64,000 bases of DNA, from NCBI RefSeq assembly GCF_014649775.1, contig NZ_BMTR01000025.1, positions 41,315-105,314 of the forward strand, given 5' to 3'. This DNA is from Streptomyces longisporoflavus (GTDB lineage: Bacteria; Actinomycetota; Actinomycetes; Streptomycetales; Streptomycetaceae). Shown one piece after another: positions 51,691-59,950 of this stretch. How positions within the stretch are numbered: the stretch's first letter is position 1; each line of letters starts with the position of its first letter. The notes below the pieces were generated by a model. It saw nothing but the letters and a program-made list of their open reading frames with translations. It searched no databases and was not told the DNA's origin. The position numbers were made by a program, and so were the translations under genes.

Positions 51691-52127
51691 CAGCTCTCCT
51701 GGAGGGCGGGCGCGGCCTGCGGGCTGCGCGCCATGTCTTCGGCACCCGGCACCGGCGCGGCCGCGTCGGCACCGAGGGCCACGATGCGGTTGTTCTCGCC
51801 CTCGACGTGCACGACCTTGGGTCGCAAGGCGCGGGCCTCGGCGTCGTCGACCTGGGCATAGCTGATGATGATCACCTTGTCGCCGGGGTGCACGAGGTGT
51901 GCCGCGGCGCCGTTGATGCCGATCACGCCGCTGCCGCGTTCGCCCTCGATGGTGTACGTCTCCAGGCGGGCGCCGTTGGTGATGTCGACGATGTGCACGA
52001 GCTCGCCGGGCAGCAGGTCGGCGGCGTCGAGAAGATCGGCGTCGATGGTGACGGAGCCGACGTAGTGCAGGTCGGCCTGGGTCACCGTGGCGCGGTGGAT
52101 CTTGGACTTGAACATGGTGCGCAGCAT
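51690..52127 (-). CDS. panD: Aspartate 1-decarboxylase
   Basis: 145 residues from an ATG at 52127 (GGGAG upstream). MLRTMFKSKIHRATVTQADLHYVGSVTIDADLLD is the PanD signature; self-cleavage occurs at Gly24-Ser25 to create the pyruvoyl group. YAQVDDAEARALRPKVVHVEGENNRIV closes the conserved core. The enzyme makes beta-alanine for pantothenate and coenzyme A. The last 20 residues are a variable tail. First gene of a three-gene coupled unit. Confidence 0.97.
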   Translation of the reverse strand: MLRTMFKSKIHRATVTQADLHYVGSVTIDADLLDAADLLPGELVHIVDITNGARLETYTIEGERGSGVIGINGAAAHLVHPGDKVIIISYAQVDDAEARALRPKVVHVEGENNRIVALGADAAAPVPGAEDMARSPQAAPALQES

Positions 52128-52312
52128 GTGGACTCCCGGAAGATGGCTCCCTGCCTGCTTTGTGCAGGTCAAGGGCGTTCTTCAATGTACATCGGCGCGC
52201 CTTCGACCCGAAGGCTTTGCCGAACATCGAACATCGGACATCAAACGCCGGGGCGGGGCAGGGATCTCCGGCCCGGCCCCGACTCGTTCCGCGGGCCCAC
52301 CGGCGGACCGGG

Positions 52313-52678
52313 CTATCCGTCCGCCGCCCTCGCGTACTCCTGGGCCATGCCTCCCGCGAAGTCGTACAGCACGACCTGCTCCTCGCCCACGACCCAGGCG
52401 TCGTGTCCCGGCGGGAGCACGAAGACGTCGCCCGGCCCGACTTCGGCCTCGCCTCCGTCGTCCATGCGCACGCCCATCCGCCCCTTGACGACATAGCCGT
52501 TGTGGTGGATCTCGCAGCTCTCGGTCCCCGCGAGCGGGGCCACGCACTCCGACCAGCGCCAGCCGGGCTCGAAGGTGCCCACGGCGAAGTCCAGCCCCGT
52601 CAGGTGGACGGCTTCGAGGTGTCCCTTGGGGAAATCGCGCCGCTCGTCCGGCTTCTCGACCGTCTTGACCTCGATCAT
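52313..52678 (-). CDS. Cupin domain protein
   Basis: 121 residues from an ATG at 52678 (GGAGG 8 bases upstream). The cupin motifs are HLTGLDFAVGTFEPGWRWSECVAPLAGTESCEIHHNGYVVKGRMGVRMDDGGEAEVGPGDVFVLPPGHDAWVVGEEQVVLYDF. It is a single-domain RmlC-like barrel. The metal His set is only partly conserved (His-His in EIHHN). Function unknown; such proteins are often sugar- or acid-binding sensors. Confidence 0.85.
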   Translation of the reverse strand: MIEVKTVEKPDERRDFPKGHLEAVHLTGLDFAVGTFEPGWRWSECVAPLAGTESCEIHHNGYVVKGRMGVRMDDGGEAEVGPGDVFVLPPGHDAWVVGEEQVVLYDFAGGMAQEYARAADG

Positions 52679-53142
52679 GACGACGTCCTCCTTCTGTCCG
52701 GGCCAGCAGTCCCGGAGACAGTTGCCGTCGTCGCTCCGTCCGCGGTCGACGCCATCACCGGCCGACCCCTTCCTTCCATCGTCTGCCCGGCCGCCCGGGG
52801 GCGCCACCCGGGCTTCCGCCGGCGCCAGGGCCCGCCCGAGCCGGCGTTCGGGGTCGTGAGACGAGCAACGCGTCGATTGCCGCGGCCAGTTGGGCAGGCA
52901 TGCGGCGCAGGCCGAGCCGGAATGGCTGGGTCAGGTTCGCCGGGCTCGTCGTCGATGGCCCCGCAGTTCGACGAGGAGCTAGCCCAGCAGCGACGCCGCG
53001 AACGCCCGGTGGACCTGCACCGTGCGGCGGTGGAGACGGCGTGGTCGGCGGCGCCGCGTATCTCCATCGCTTTTTCAGATGTACGTCTCCGCGCAATTAA
53101 TGTCTTTGGACATACCTATGTGTGGAGAGGTACTCTCGCGTC
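52679..53142. other. 464-bp intergenic region between cupin and MarR genes
   Basis: Divergent promoter region. The MarR end holds overlapping palindromes (53100-53121). The middle is very G/C-rich. A minus-strand open frame there (52755-53096) has a short plausible stretch, RLGLRRMPAQLAAAIDALL, but no ribosome site or family match, so I leave it unassigned. It may be the worn end of a lost gene. Confidence 0.4.
53100..53121. promoter_or_regulatory. Overlapping palindromes upstream of the MarR gene
   Basis: ATGTC-TTTG-GACAT (53100-53113) and ACATA-CC-TATGT (53110-53121) share four bases. MarR dimers usually bind such 12-16-bp inverted repeats over their own promoter. Confidence 0.6.
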
Positions 53143-53619
53143 ATGCCCGATTCCAGCGCGTCCGCCCAGGACCTCGACCGTGTGGCCTCGGCCCTCGCGG
53201 CGAGCCTGCCCGCGCTGAACCGTGCCCTCGACCGGCACGTCGGCCGGGACTTTCCGCACCCCAAGCCCCCCGAGGCGCAGCTCGCACTGCTGCGCCTGGT
53301 GGCCCAGGAGGAAGGCGCCACCGTCCGTGAGGCCGCCGACGCGCTGCTGATGCGGCCCAACAACGTCAGCGCCCTGGTCTCGCAGCTCACCGAGCAGGGC
53401 CTGCTCGAACGGCGGCAGGACGCGGACGACAAGCGGATCGCGCATCTGCACCTGACCCCCCGCGCCCAGCGGGAGCTGGCCGAGGTCCGGCGCCTCGAGG
53501 GCGAACACCTCGCGCGGGCCCTGCAGTTCCTCACGCAGGGCGAGCGCGACGCCCTGGGCTCGGCCGTGGGTGCGCTCGCCTCGCTGACGCGGCAGCTGCA
53601 CGCCGCGCCTTCGGCGTAA
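53143..53619 (+). CDS. MarR-family regulator
   Basis: 158 residues from the ATG at 53143; GGAGAGG (53124-53130) lies 12 bases before it and a GTG at 53122 is in frame. The winged helix is clear: QLALLRLVAQEEGATVREAADALLMRPNNVSALVSQLTEQGLLERRQDADDKRIAHLHLTPRAQREL. Flanking helices would form the dimer. It is followed by a DHA2 efflux gene on the same strand, so it likely represses efflux until a drug-like ligand binds. Confidence 0.92.
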   Translation: MPDSSASAQDLDRVASALAASLPALNRALDRHVGRDFPHPKPPEAQLALLRLVAQEEGATVREAADALLMRPNNVSALVSQLTEQGLLERRQDADDKRIAHLHLTPRAQRELAEVRRLEGEHLARALQFLTQGERDALGSAVGALASLTRQLHAAPSA

Positions 53620-53660
53620 TAGACCCGCCGCCTCCCCGCCACGGGGAAGCTCCGGGTCCC

Positions 53661-53735
53661 GGCCCGGCCGTCGCGGTCAACTCTCCCGGCGCGCTCCGGG
53701 CCCGGCCGTCGCGGTCGACTTCCCCGGCGCTCCGG
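53661..53735 (+). repeat. Direct repeat between MarR and MFS genes
   Basis: GCCCGGCCGTCGCGGTC occurs at 53662-53678 and 53700-53716, each followed by a similar CCCGGCG-CTCCGG stretch (period 38 bp). No hairpin is evident. Confidence 0.7.
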
Positions 53736-53845
53736 CCGCGGTCCAACGCGCCGGCCGGGGCACGGCGCTTCCCCGACGCCGTCCGCGCGCATGCCCCGTA
53801 ACTCCCGAACCCTCTCCGTAACTCCCAGACAGACAAGGCACCTTC

Positions 53846-55441
53846 ATGCCGTCCACCACCGTGGATCCCTCTCCCCTGCCCGCACACACCCCGCCTCAGG
53901 CGCCCGCGCCCACCGGCAGGCGCGCCAACCCCTGGCTGACGCTGATCGCCGTCGCCTTCGGGCTCTTCATGGTCCAGCTCGACGCCTCCGTCGTCGCCAT
54001 CGCCAACCCGGAGATCGGCCGCGCCCTGCAGGCGTCCACCGCTGACCTGCAATGGGTCACCAACGCCTACCTGCTCGCGCTCGCGGCCTCGCTCATCCTG
54101 GGCGGCAAGCTCGGCGACCGTTTCGGGCGGCGCGCGTTCTACCTCGTCGGCGTCGTCGGGTTCACGCTCGCCTCGGTCGCCATCGGCCTTTCGGGCTCGG
54201 TCGAGGGCGTCATCGCCTTCCGGGCCGTGCAGGGCTTCTTCGGCGGCCTCCTGATGCCCAACACCCTGGGCCTGCTGCGCACCGCGTTCCCTCCCCGCAA
54301 GTTCGGTATGGCCGTGGGTATTTGGGCCATGGTCTCGGCGGTGTCGACCGCGCTCGGGCCGATCGTGGGCGGACTGCTCCTGGAGAACGTCTCCTGGGAG
54401 TCCGTCTTCTACATCAACGCCCCCATCGGTCTGATCGCCGTGGTGGTCAGCGCCGCCGTGCTGCCGCAGAGCAGGAGCAAGAACGCCGGGGAGCCGCAGC
54501 CGTTCGACGTCCTCGGTGTCGTCCTGCTCGCCGTCGCGCTGCTGTGCGTCGTCTTCGGCGTGGTCAAGGGCGAGACATGGGGCTGGGCCTCGGCAGGCAC
54601 CCTGGGAGCCGTCGGCATCGGTGTGCTGCTCCTCGGCGTCTTCGGGTGGTACGAGACCCGCGTGTCGCATCCGCTCCTTCCGATGCGGCTCTTCCGCAGC
54701 CGGGCGCTGACCACCGGCACGGTCATCACCGCCCTGAACTTCTTCGTCATGCTCGGCGTGATCTTCTTCGTGATGCTGTACCTGCAGAACGTGCGCGGCT
54801 TCTCGCCGGTCGAGGCCGGTGTGCGGACCCTGCCGCTCAGCCTCGCCTCCCTGGTGGCATCCCCGCTGGGCGCGGCGCTCACCACACGCTTCGGGCCGCG
54901 TCTTACGATGCCGCTCGGCATGCTGCTCCAGGCCGGTGCCGCCTTCGGCATGCTCACCTGGGACACCGATTCCTCGTACGCCACGATGTGGCCGCCCTTC
55001 GTCGCGCTCGGCCTGGGCGTCGGCATGGTCCTGTCCGCGTCCTCCGATGCCATCGTGGGCCAGGCTCCCGTCCAGGACGCGGGCGTGGCCGGCGGGTTGC
55101 AGGCCACCTCGCTGCAGATCGGCGGCGCGCTCGGCACCTCCGTCCTCGTCTCGCTCATCAGCAGCCGGGTCGGCTCCACGCTGACCGGCGAGCTGACGGG
55201 CGCGGGCGTTCCCGCGCCCGTGGCGGCCGGGCTCCAGGAGGCCGAGGACGCGGTGGCGATGGGCGCGGCCCCGGTGTCGCCCGACATGTCCGCGCAGGTG
55301 AAGGCGGCGGTCGTGGACGGCAGCGGCCAGGCGTTCATGAACGGCGTGCACACGGCCGTGACCGTGACGGGCGTGCTGTGCCTGCTGGGCGCCGCCGGTG
55401 CGGCGGCCGGCCTGCGGCGCACCTCGGCCGCGCGGCACTAG
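53846..55441 (+). CDS. MFS efflux transporter, DHA2 (EmrB/QacA) family
   Basis: 531 residues with 14 predicted membrane helices. NPWLTLIAVAFGLFMVQLDASVVAIANPEIGRALQAS (motif D1-like Asp in helix 1), LGGKLGDRFGRRAFYLVG (motif A), VQGFFGGLLMPNTLGLLRTAFPP and ALGPIVGGLLLENVSWESVFYINAPIG (motif C) are characteristic of drug/H+ antiporters. It exports drugs or a natural product using the proton gradient. It follows MarR by 226 bp and ends at a strong terminator. Confidence 0.94.
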   Translation: MPSTTVDPSPLPAHTPPQAPAPTGRRANPWLTLIAVAFGLFMVQLDASVVAIANPEIGRALQASTADLQWVTNAYLLALAASLILGGKLGDRFGRRAFYLVGVVGFTLASVAIGLSGSVEGVIAFRAVQGFFGGLLMPNTLGLLRTAFPPRKFGMAVGIWAMVSAVSTALGPIVGGLLLENVSWESVFYINAPIGLIAVVVSAAVLPQSRSKNAGEPQPFDVLGVVLLAVALLCVVFGVVKGETWGWASAGTLGAVGIGVLLLGVFGWYETRVSHPLLPMRLFRSRALTTGTVITALNFFVMLGVIFFVMLYLQNVRGFSPVEAGVRTLPLSLASLVASPLGAALTTRFGPRLTMPLGMLLQAGAAFGMLTWDTDSSYATMWPPFVALGLGVGMVLSASSDAIVGQAPVQDAGVAGGLQATSLQIGGALGTSVLVSLISSRVGSTLTGELTGAGVPAPVAAGLQEAEDAVAMGAAPVSPDMSAQVKAAVVDGSGQAFMNGVHTAVTVTGVLCLLGAAGAAAGLRRTSAARH

Positions 55442-55448
55442 GAAGCGC

Positions 55449-55500
55449 GCGCAGAACGCGCCGGACCGGCCGGGAGATCCCGGCCGGTCCGGCGCGTTCT
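55449..55500. terminator. Perfect 25-bp hairpin between MFS and ABC exporter genes
   Basis: Arms 55449-55473 and 55476-55500 are perfectly complementary with 2 nt between. It starts 8 bp past the MFS stop and lies 50 bp past the convergent ABC stop, so it should stop transcription from both sides. Confidence 0.9.
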
Positions 55501-55549
55501 GCGTTGTCTGCGTTGTCTGCGTCGCAAGTTCCCTTGCGCCGCCGGTTCT

Positions 55550-57430
55550 CTACGCCGCCACCCGCATCGTCTTGTCGGCGAACTGCGTGCGGTAGAGCTC
55601 CGCGTACCGGCCGCCCACCGCGAGCAGTTCCTCGTGCGTGCCGCGCTCCACGATCCGCCCGGCCTCGACGACGAGGATCTGGTCGGCGGAGCGCACCGTC
55701 GAGAGCCGGTGTGCGATGACGATCGCGGTGCGCCCTTCGAGGGCCTCGGCGAGGGCTTCCTGCACCGCCGCCTCCGAGGTGTTGTCGAGGTGCGCCGTGG
55801 CCTCGTCGAGGATGACGACGCGCTGCCGGGCGAGCAGGAGCCTGGCGATGGTCATCCGCTGGCGCTCACCGCCGGAGAGGCGGTAGCCGCGCTCGCCGAC
55901 CACCGTGTCCAGGCCGTCCGGCAGGGAGCGCACGAGGTTTTCGAGGCGGGCCCTGCGCAGGACGTCCCACAGGTCGTCCTCGGTGGCCTCGGGGCGGGCG
56001 AGCAGCAGATTGGCACGGACCGACTCGTGGAAGAGGTGGCCGTCCTGGGTGACCATGCCGAGGGTCTGCCGCATGGACGCCGCCGAGAGGTCGCGGACGT
56101 CGACGCCGCCGATGCGTACGGTTCCGCCGTCCGCGTCGTACAGGCGGGGAAGCAGTTGGGCGATCGTCGATTTGCCCGCTCCGGAGGAGCCCACGAGTGC
56201 CACGGTCTGGCCGGGCTCGGCGCGGAAGGAGAGACCGTGCAGGACTTCGTCGCCGCCGCGGTTGTCGAGGGACGCGACCTCTTCGAGTGAGGCCAGGGAG
56301 ACCTTGTCGGCGGACGGGTAGCCGAAGCGCACGTCGTCGAACTCCACCGCGACCGGGCCCGGCGGGACCTCGCGGGCGTCCGGCTTCTCGTCGATCAGCG
56401 GCTTCAGGTCGAGGACCTCGAAGACCCGCTCGAAGCTGACGAGCGCGCTCATGACCTCGACCCGCGCGCCCGCCAGGGAGGTCAGCGGTGCGTAGAGGCG
56501 GGTCAGAAGCAGGGCGAGGGACACGATCGCGCCCGCTTCCAGGGTGCCGTCGAGCGCGAAGTAGCCGCCGAGGCCGTAGACGAGGGCCAGGGCGAGGGCC
56601 GAGACGAGCGTGAGCGCGGTGATGAACGTGGACTGCGCCATGGCCGTACGGACACCGATGTCCCGTACCCGGCGGGCTCGCGCGGCGAATTCCTCCGACT
56701 CTGCGCCGGGGCGCCCGAAGAGCTTGATGAGGGTGGCGCCCGGCGCGGAGAAGCGCTCGGTCATACGGGTGCCCATCGCCGCGTTGTGGTGCGCGGCCTC
56801 GCGCTGGAGTCTGGCCATCCGGGCGCCCATGCGGCGGGCGGGCACGATGAAGACGGGCAGGAGGATCAAGGCGAGGAGCGTGATCTGCCAGGAGAGCTTC
56901 ACCATCACGGCCAGGGCCGCGATCAGCGTGACCACGTTGCCGACGACACCGGAGAGCGTGTTGCTGAACGCCCGCTGGGCGCCGATCACGTCGTTGTTGA
57001 GGCGGCTGACCAGGGCGCCGGTGCGGGTGCGGGTGAAGAAGGCGACGGGCATGCGCTGTACGTGGTCGAAGACGGCGGTGCGCAGATCGAGGATGAGGCC
57101 CTCCCCCAGGTTCGCCGAAAGCCAGCGGCCGAGCAGCCCGAATCCGGCCTCGGCGACGGCGATGGCGGCGATGAGCAGGGCGTAGCGGACGACGAGTGAG
57201 GTCTCGCCGTCCGAGACGATCGTGTCCACGACGCTGCCGGCGAGGACCGGGGTCGCCACGGCGAGCAACGCGGTGACGATGCTCAGGAGCACGAAGTAGA
57301 CGATACGGCGGCTGTGCGGCCGGGCGAAGGCGCCGATACGGCGCAAGGTGGCTCGGGCGAAGGGACGGCGGTCCTGCTCGGCGTTCATGACGCTTTGCAG
57401 CTGGCTCCAGGCTGTCGTTTCCATGCTCAT
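55550..57430 (-). CDS. ABC exporter (ABCB type), SoxR-box controlled
   Basis: 626 residues from the ATG at 57430 (MSMETTAW); 57424 is an alternative. Six membrane helices (about 40-320) precede one nucleotide-binding domain: GSSGAGKST, VTQDGHLFHESVRANLL, LSGGERQRMTIARLLLARQRVVILDEATAHLD and the switch His in VIAHRLSTVRSADQILV. A half-transporter that dimerises. Its promoter overlaps a SoxR-type box, and the predicted start of transcription falls on or next to the ATG, so the mRNA may be leaderless. S. coelicolor SoxR is known to control an ABC transporter gene (I recall SCO7008); this looks like a counterpart. Likely exports redox-active compounds. Confidence 0.92.
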   Translation of the reverse strand: MSMETTAWSQLQSVMNAEQDRRPFARATLRRIGAFARPHSRRIVYFVLLSIVTALLAVATPVLAGSVVDTIVSDGETSLVVRYALLIAAIAVAEAGFGLLGRWLSANLGEGLILDLRTAVFDHVQRMPVAFFTRTRTGALVSRLNNDVIGAQRAFSNTLSGVVGNVVTLIAALAVMVKLSWQITLLALILLPVFIVPARRMGARMARLQREAAHHNAAMGTRMTERFSAPGATLIKLFGRPGAESEEFAARARRVRDIGVRTAMAQSTFITALTLVSALALALVYGLGGYFALDGTLEAGAIVSLALLLTRLYAPLTSLAGARVEVMSALVSFERVFEVLDLKPLIDEKPDAREVPPGPVAVEFDDVRFGYPSADKVSLASLEEVASLDNRGGDEVLHGLSFRAEPGQTVALVGSSGAGKSTIAQLLPRLYDADGGTVRIGGVDVRDLSAASMRQTLGMVTQDGHLFHESVRANLLLARPEATEDDLWDVLRRARLENLVRSLPDGLDTVVGERGYRLSGGERQRMTIARLLLARQRVVILDEATAHLDNTSEAAVQEALAEALEGRTAIVIAHRLSTVRSADQILVVEAGRIVERGTHEELLAVGGRYAELYRTQFADKTMRVAA

Positions 57431-57436
57431 GAGAAG

Positions 57437-57467
57437 AACGTAAAACCTCAAGTTTCCTTGAGGTCAA
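57437..57467 (-). promoter_or_regulatory. SoxR-type box in a 19-bp-spacer promoter
   Basis: Minus strand -35 TTGACC (57467-57462), 19-bp spacer, -10 TACGTT (57442-57437). The spacer region carries ACCTCAAG-GAAA-CTTGAGGT, perfect 8-bp arms (57464-57457 and 57452-57445), matching the CCTCAAG...CTTGAGG SoxR consensus. Long spacers are typical of MerR-family activators. Confidence 0.85.
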
Positions 57468-57609
57468 CCCTCGCGAGTGGAACAGGGAGCAAGTGCCTCG
57501 CGCGTCCCTGCCTCATCCCTTGACCCGCATGTATCAGGAACGTACTTTCACTTCAACTCTTGTGGGCAACACAGGGGTTGTCGACTTCCTGACGCGAGAA
57601 GGCGAACAC

Positions 57610-59892
57610 ATGCGAGAGCTACGAAGGCGTACTCTGCTGTCCGCGATCGGCGGCACCGCCGTCGCCGGAGGCAGCCTGACCGCGGCGGGCGCCGGAATCG
57701 CACGGGCCGCGCCACAGCGCCCGAGCCCCGTTGACCCGAACATCAAGAAGCTGCTCGACCGTATGACTGTCGAAGAGAAGCTGGGGCAACTCCAGCAACT
57801 CCCGTGGGCCGTCAGCACCGGCCCCGGCGGCAGCGAGACCAAGGACGTGGAGGACGCGGCGCGCGCCGGACGGCTCGGTTCCGTCCTGAACATCTTCGGC
57901 GCGAAGAGCAGCAACGCCCTGCAGCGCATCGCGGTCGAGGAGTCCCGGCTCGGCATTCCGCTGATCTTCGGGCTCGATGTCATCCATGGTCTGTGGACGA
58001 CGTTCCCGATCCCTCTCGCCCAGGCCGCCAGCTTCGATCCGGAAGTGACCAGGCGGGACGCCGAGGTCTCGGCGAAGGAGTCACGCACGAACGGCGTGCA
58101 CTGGACGTTCTCGCCGATGATGGACGTGACGCACGAGCCGCGCTGGGGCCGCGTCGCCGAGGGCTGCGGCGAGGACCCCTACCTCACGACGGCGTTCGCC
58201 GTGGCCAAGGTGGAGGGCTATCAGGGCGAGGACGGTTCGGGCCTGGACTCCAAGGACCACATCGCCGCCTGCGCCAAGCACTTCGTCGCCTACGGCGGAG
58301 CCGAGGGCGGCCGGGACTACAACACGGTCGACGTCTCGGAGTCGCGCCTTCGCAACCACTATCTGCCGCCGTTCAAGGCCGCGTTGGACGCTGGCGTGGC
58401 CACGGTGATGGCCTCCTTCAACACCATCAGCGGCGTCCCCGCCCACGGCAACTCCCACACCCTCACCGACATCCTGTACAAGGAGTGGGGTTTCGAGGGC
58501 TTCGTCGTCAGCGACTGGAACGGCGTCGACGAACTGATCGCGCACGGCTTCGCCGAGGACGGCGCCGACGCGGCCCGCCTCGCGCTGAACGCCGGCGTCG
58601 ACATGGAGATGGCGAGCACGGACCTCGCCAAACACGGCAAGAAGCTCCTGAACGGCGGCAGGATCAGCGAGCGGCGCCTGGACCAGGCGGTCGCACGCGT
58701 CCTGCGCCTGAAGTACGCGCTCGGGCTCTTCGAGCATCCCTACGTCGACGAGGACGACGCCATCGACAAGCCGTCCGCCGAAGCCCGCAAAGCCGCCCGC
58801 GAGACCGCCGCCCGCTCGATGGTGCTCCTGAAGAACGACGGCAAGGCGCTTCCGATCGAGAAGTCGGCGCGGTCGATCGCGGTCGTCGGCCCGTTCGGCG
58901 ACTCCGACGATCTCCTCGGCACATGGACGTTCCCCGGCGCGGCGAAGAAGTTCCCCTCGGGCAAGGTCCTCGCCGCGGTGAAAGCCGCCGCCCCGCACGC
59001 GAAGGTGACGTACGCGAAGGGCGTGAACGCCGAAGGCACCGACACCGGCGGCATCCCGGCGGCGGTCGCCGCCGCCAAGAAAGCGGACGTCACCGTCGTC
59101 GTGGTCGGCGAGCCCCCGGCGATGAGCGGCGAGGCCGCCGCGCGCAGCGACATCAGCCTGCCCGGCGGGCAGGAGAAGCTGATCGAGGCGATCGCCGCGA
59201 CGGGCAGGCCCTTCGTGGTGGTCCTGGTCAACGGGCGCCCGCTGACCGTCGGAAGCTGGCTGAAGTCGGCGCCCGCAGTCCTCGAGGCCTGGCACCCCGG
59301 CCTCGAAGCGGGCAACGCGATCGCCGACGTGCTCTTCGGCAAGGTCAATCCCGGCGGCAAGCTGCCCGTCTCGTTCCCGCGGACGGTCGGCCAGATCCCC
59401 TGCCACTACAACCACGAGTCGACGGGCCGTCCGTACAGCGCGGACAACAAGTACACGTCCAAGTACCTCGACCTGCCCCCGGACCCGCAATTCGCCTTCG
59501 GCCACGGGCTCTCGTACACGGACTTCGAGATCGGCGAACCGAAGCTCAGCCGCGAGAGCGTGTCGGCGCGTGCGCTGCGCAAGGGCGACACCCTGGAGGT
59601 CTCGGTCTCCGTCCGCAACACCGGCAGGCGCGCCGGCGACGAGGTCGTCCAGCTGTACGTCCACGACATCGCGGCGAGCATCGCCCAGCCGGTGCGCAAG
59701 CTGCGCGGGTTCCGCCGGGTGACGCTGGAGCCCGGCAGGTCGAAGACCGTCCGCTTCCGGCTCGGCGCCGAGGACTTCGGGTTCTGGACGAACGCGGAGA
59801 GCGGGGAGTTCCGTGTCGAGGAAGGGGCGGTGGACATCTACGTCGGCAACAGCTCCGAGGCCGGGACGAAGAGGCGGCTGACGATCACGTAG
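57610..59892 (+). CDS. GH3 beta-glucosidase-type enzyme, Tat-exported
   Basis: 760 residues from an ATG at 57610 (GAGAAGG before it). Twin-arginine signal RRRTLLSAIGG, cleaved after about residue 33. The GH3 barrel shows VEEKLGQLQQL, FSPMMDVTHEPRWGRVAEGCGEDP, CAKHFVAYGG and the nucleophile Asp302 in FVVSDWNG. The second domain starts at SMVLLKNDGKALPI, and a fibronectin-III-like domain closes the protein (LEVSVSVRNTGRRAGDEVVQLYV). BglX-like enzymes hydrolyse beta-glucosides and related sugars; the substrate is not evident. It lies alone, divergent from the ABC exporter gene. Confidence 0.93.
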   Translation: MRELRRRTLLSAIGGTAVAGGSLTAAGAGIARAAPQRPSPVDPNIKKLLDRMTVEEKLGQLQQLPWAVSTGPGGSETKDVEDAARAGRLGSVLNIFGAKSSNALQRIAVEESRLGIPLIFGLDVIHGLWTTFPIPLAQAASFDPEVTRRDAEVSAKESRTNGVHWTFSPMMDVTHEPRWGRVAEGCGEDPYLTTAFAVAKVEGYQGEDGSGLDSKDHIAACAKHFVAYGGAEGGRDYNTVDVSESRLRNHYLPPFKAALDAGVATVMASFNTISGVPAHGNSHTLTDILYKEWGFEGFVVSDWNGVDELIAHGFAEDGADAARLALNAGVDMEMASTDLAKHGKKLLNGGRISERRLDQAVARVLRLKYALGLFEHPYVDEDDAIDKPSAEARKAARETAARSMVLLKNDGKALPIEKSARSIAVVGPFGDSDDLLGTWTFPGAAKKFPSGKVLAAVKAAAPHAKVTYAKGVNAEGTDTGGIPAAVAAAKKADVTVVVVGEPPAMSGEAAARSDISLPGGQEKLIEAIAATGRPFVVVLVNGRPLTVGSWLKSAPAVLEAWHPGLEAGNAIADVLFGKVNPGGKLPVSFPRTVGQIPCHYNHESTGRPYSADNKYTSKYLDLPPDPQFAFGHGLSYTDFEIGEPKLSRESVSARALRKGDTLEVSVSVRNTGRRAGDEVVQLYVHDIAASIAQPVRKLRGFRRVTLEPGRSKTVRFRLGAEDFGFWTNAESGEFRVEEGAVDIYVGNSSEAGTKRRLTIT

Positions 59893-59904
59893 GGACTGCC
59901 GCGC

Positions 59905-59930
59905 GGGCCGGGCCCCATCGGGCCCGGTCC
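59905..59930. terminator. Terminator between GH3 and GNAT genes
   Basis: GGGCCGGGCCC (59905-59915), CATC loop, GGGCCCGGTCC (59920-59930), then TTT. One G-T pair in an 11-bp stem between convergent genes. Confidence 0.8.
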
Positions 59931-59950
59931 TTTGCCCCTCAGCTTGCCCC

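Noticed and set aside
52755..53096. A minus-strand gene between cupin and MarR
   Set aside because: Only about 20 residues look protein-like; there is no ribosome site, no known family and no coding bias over the rest.
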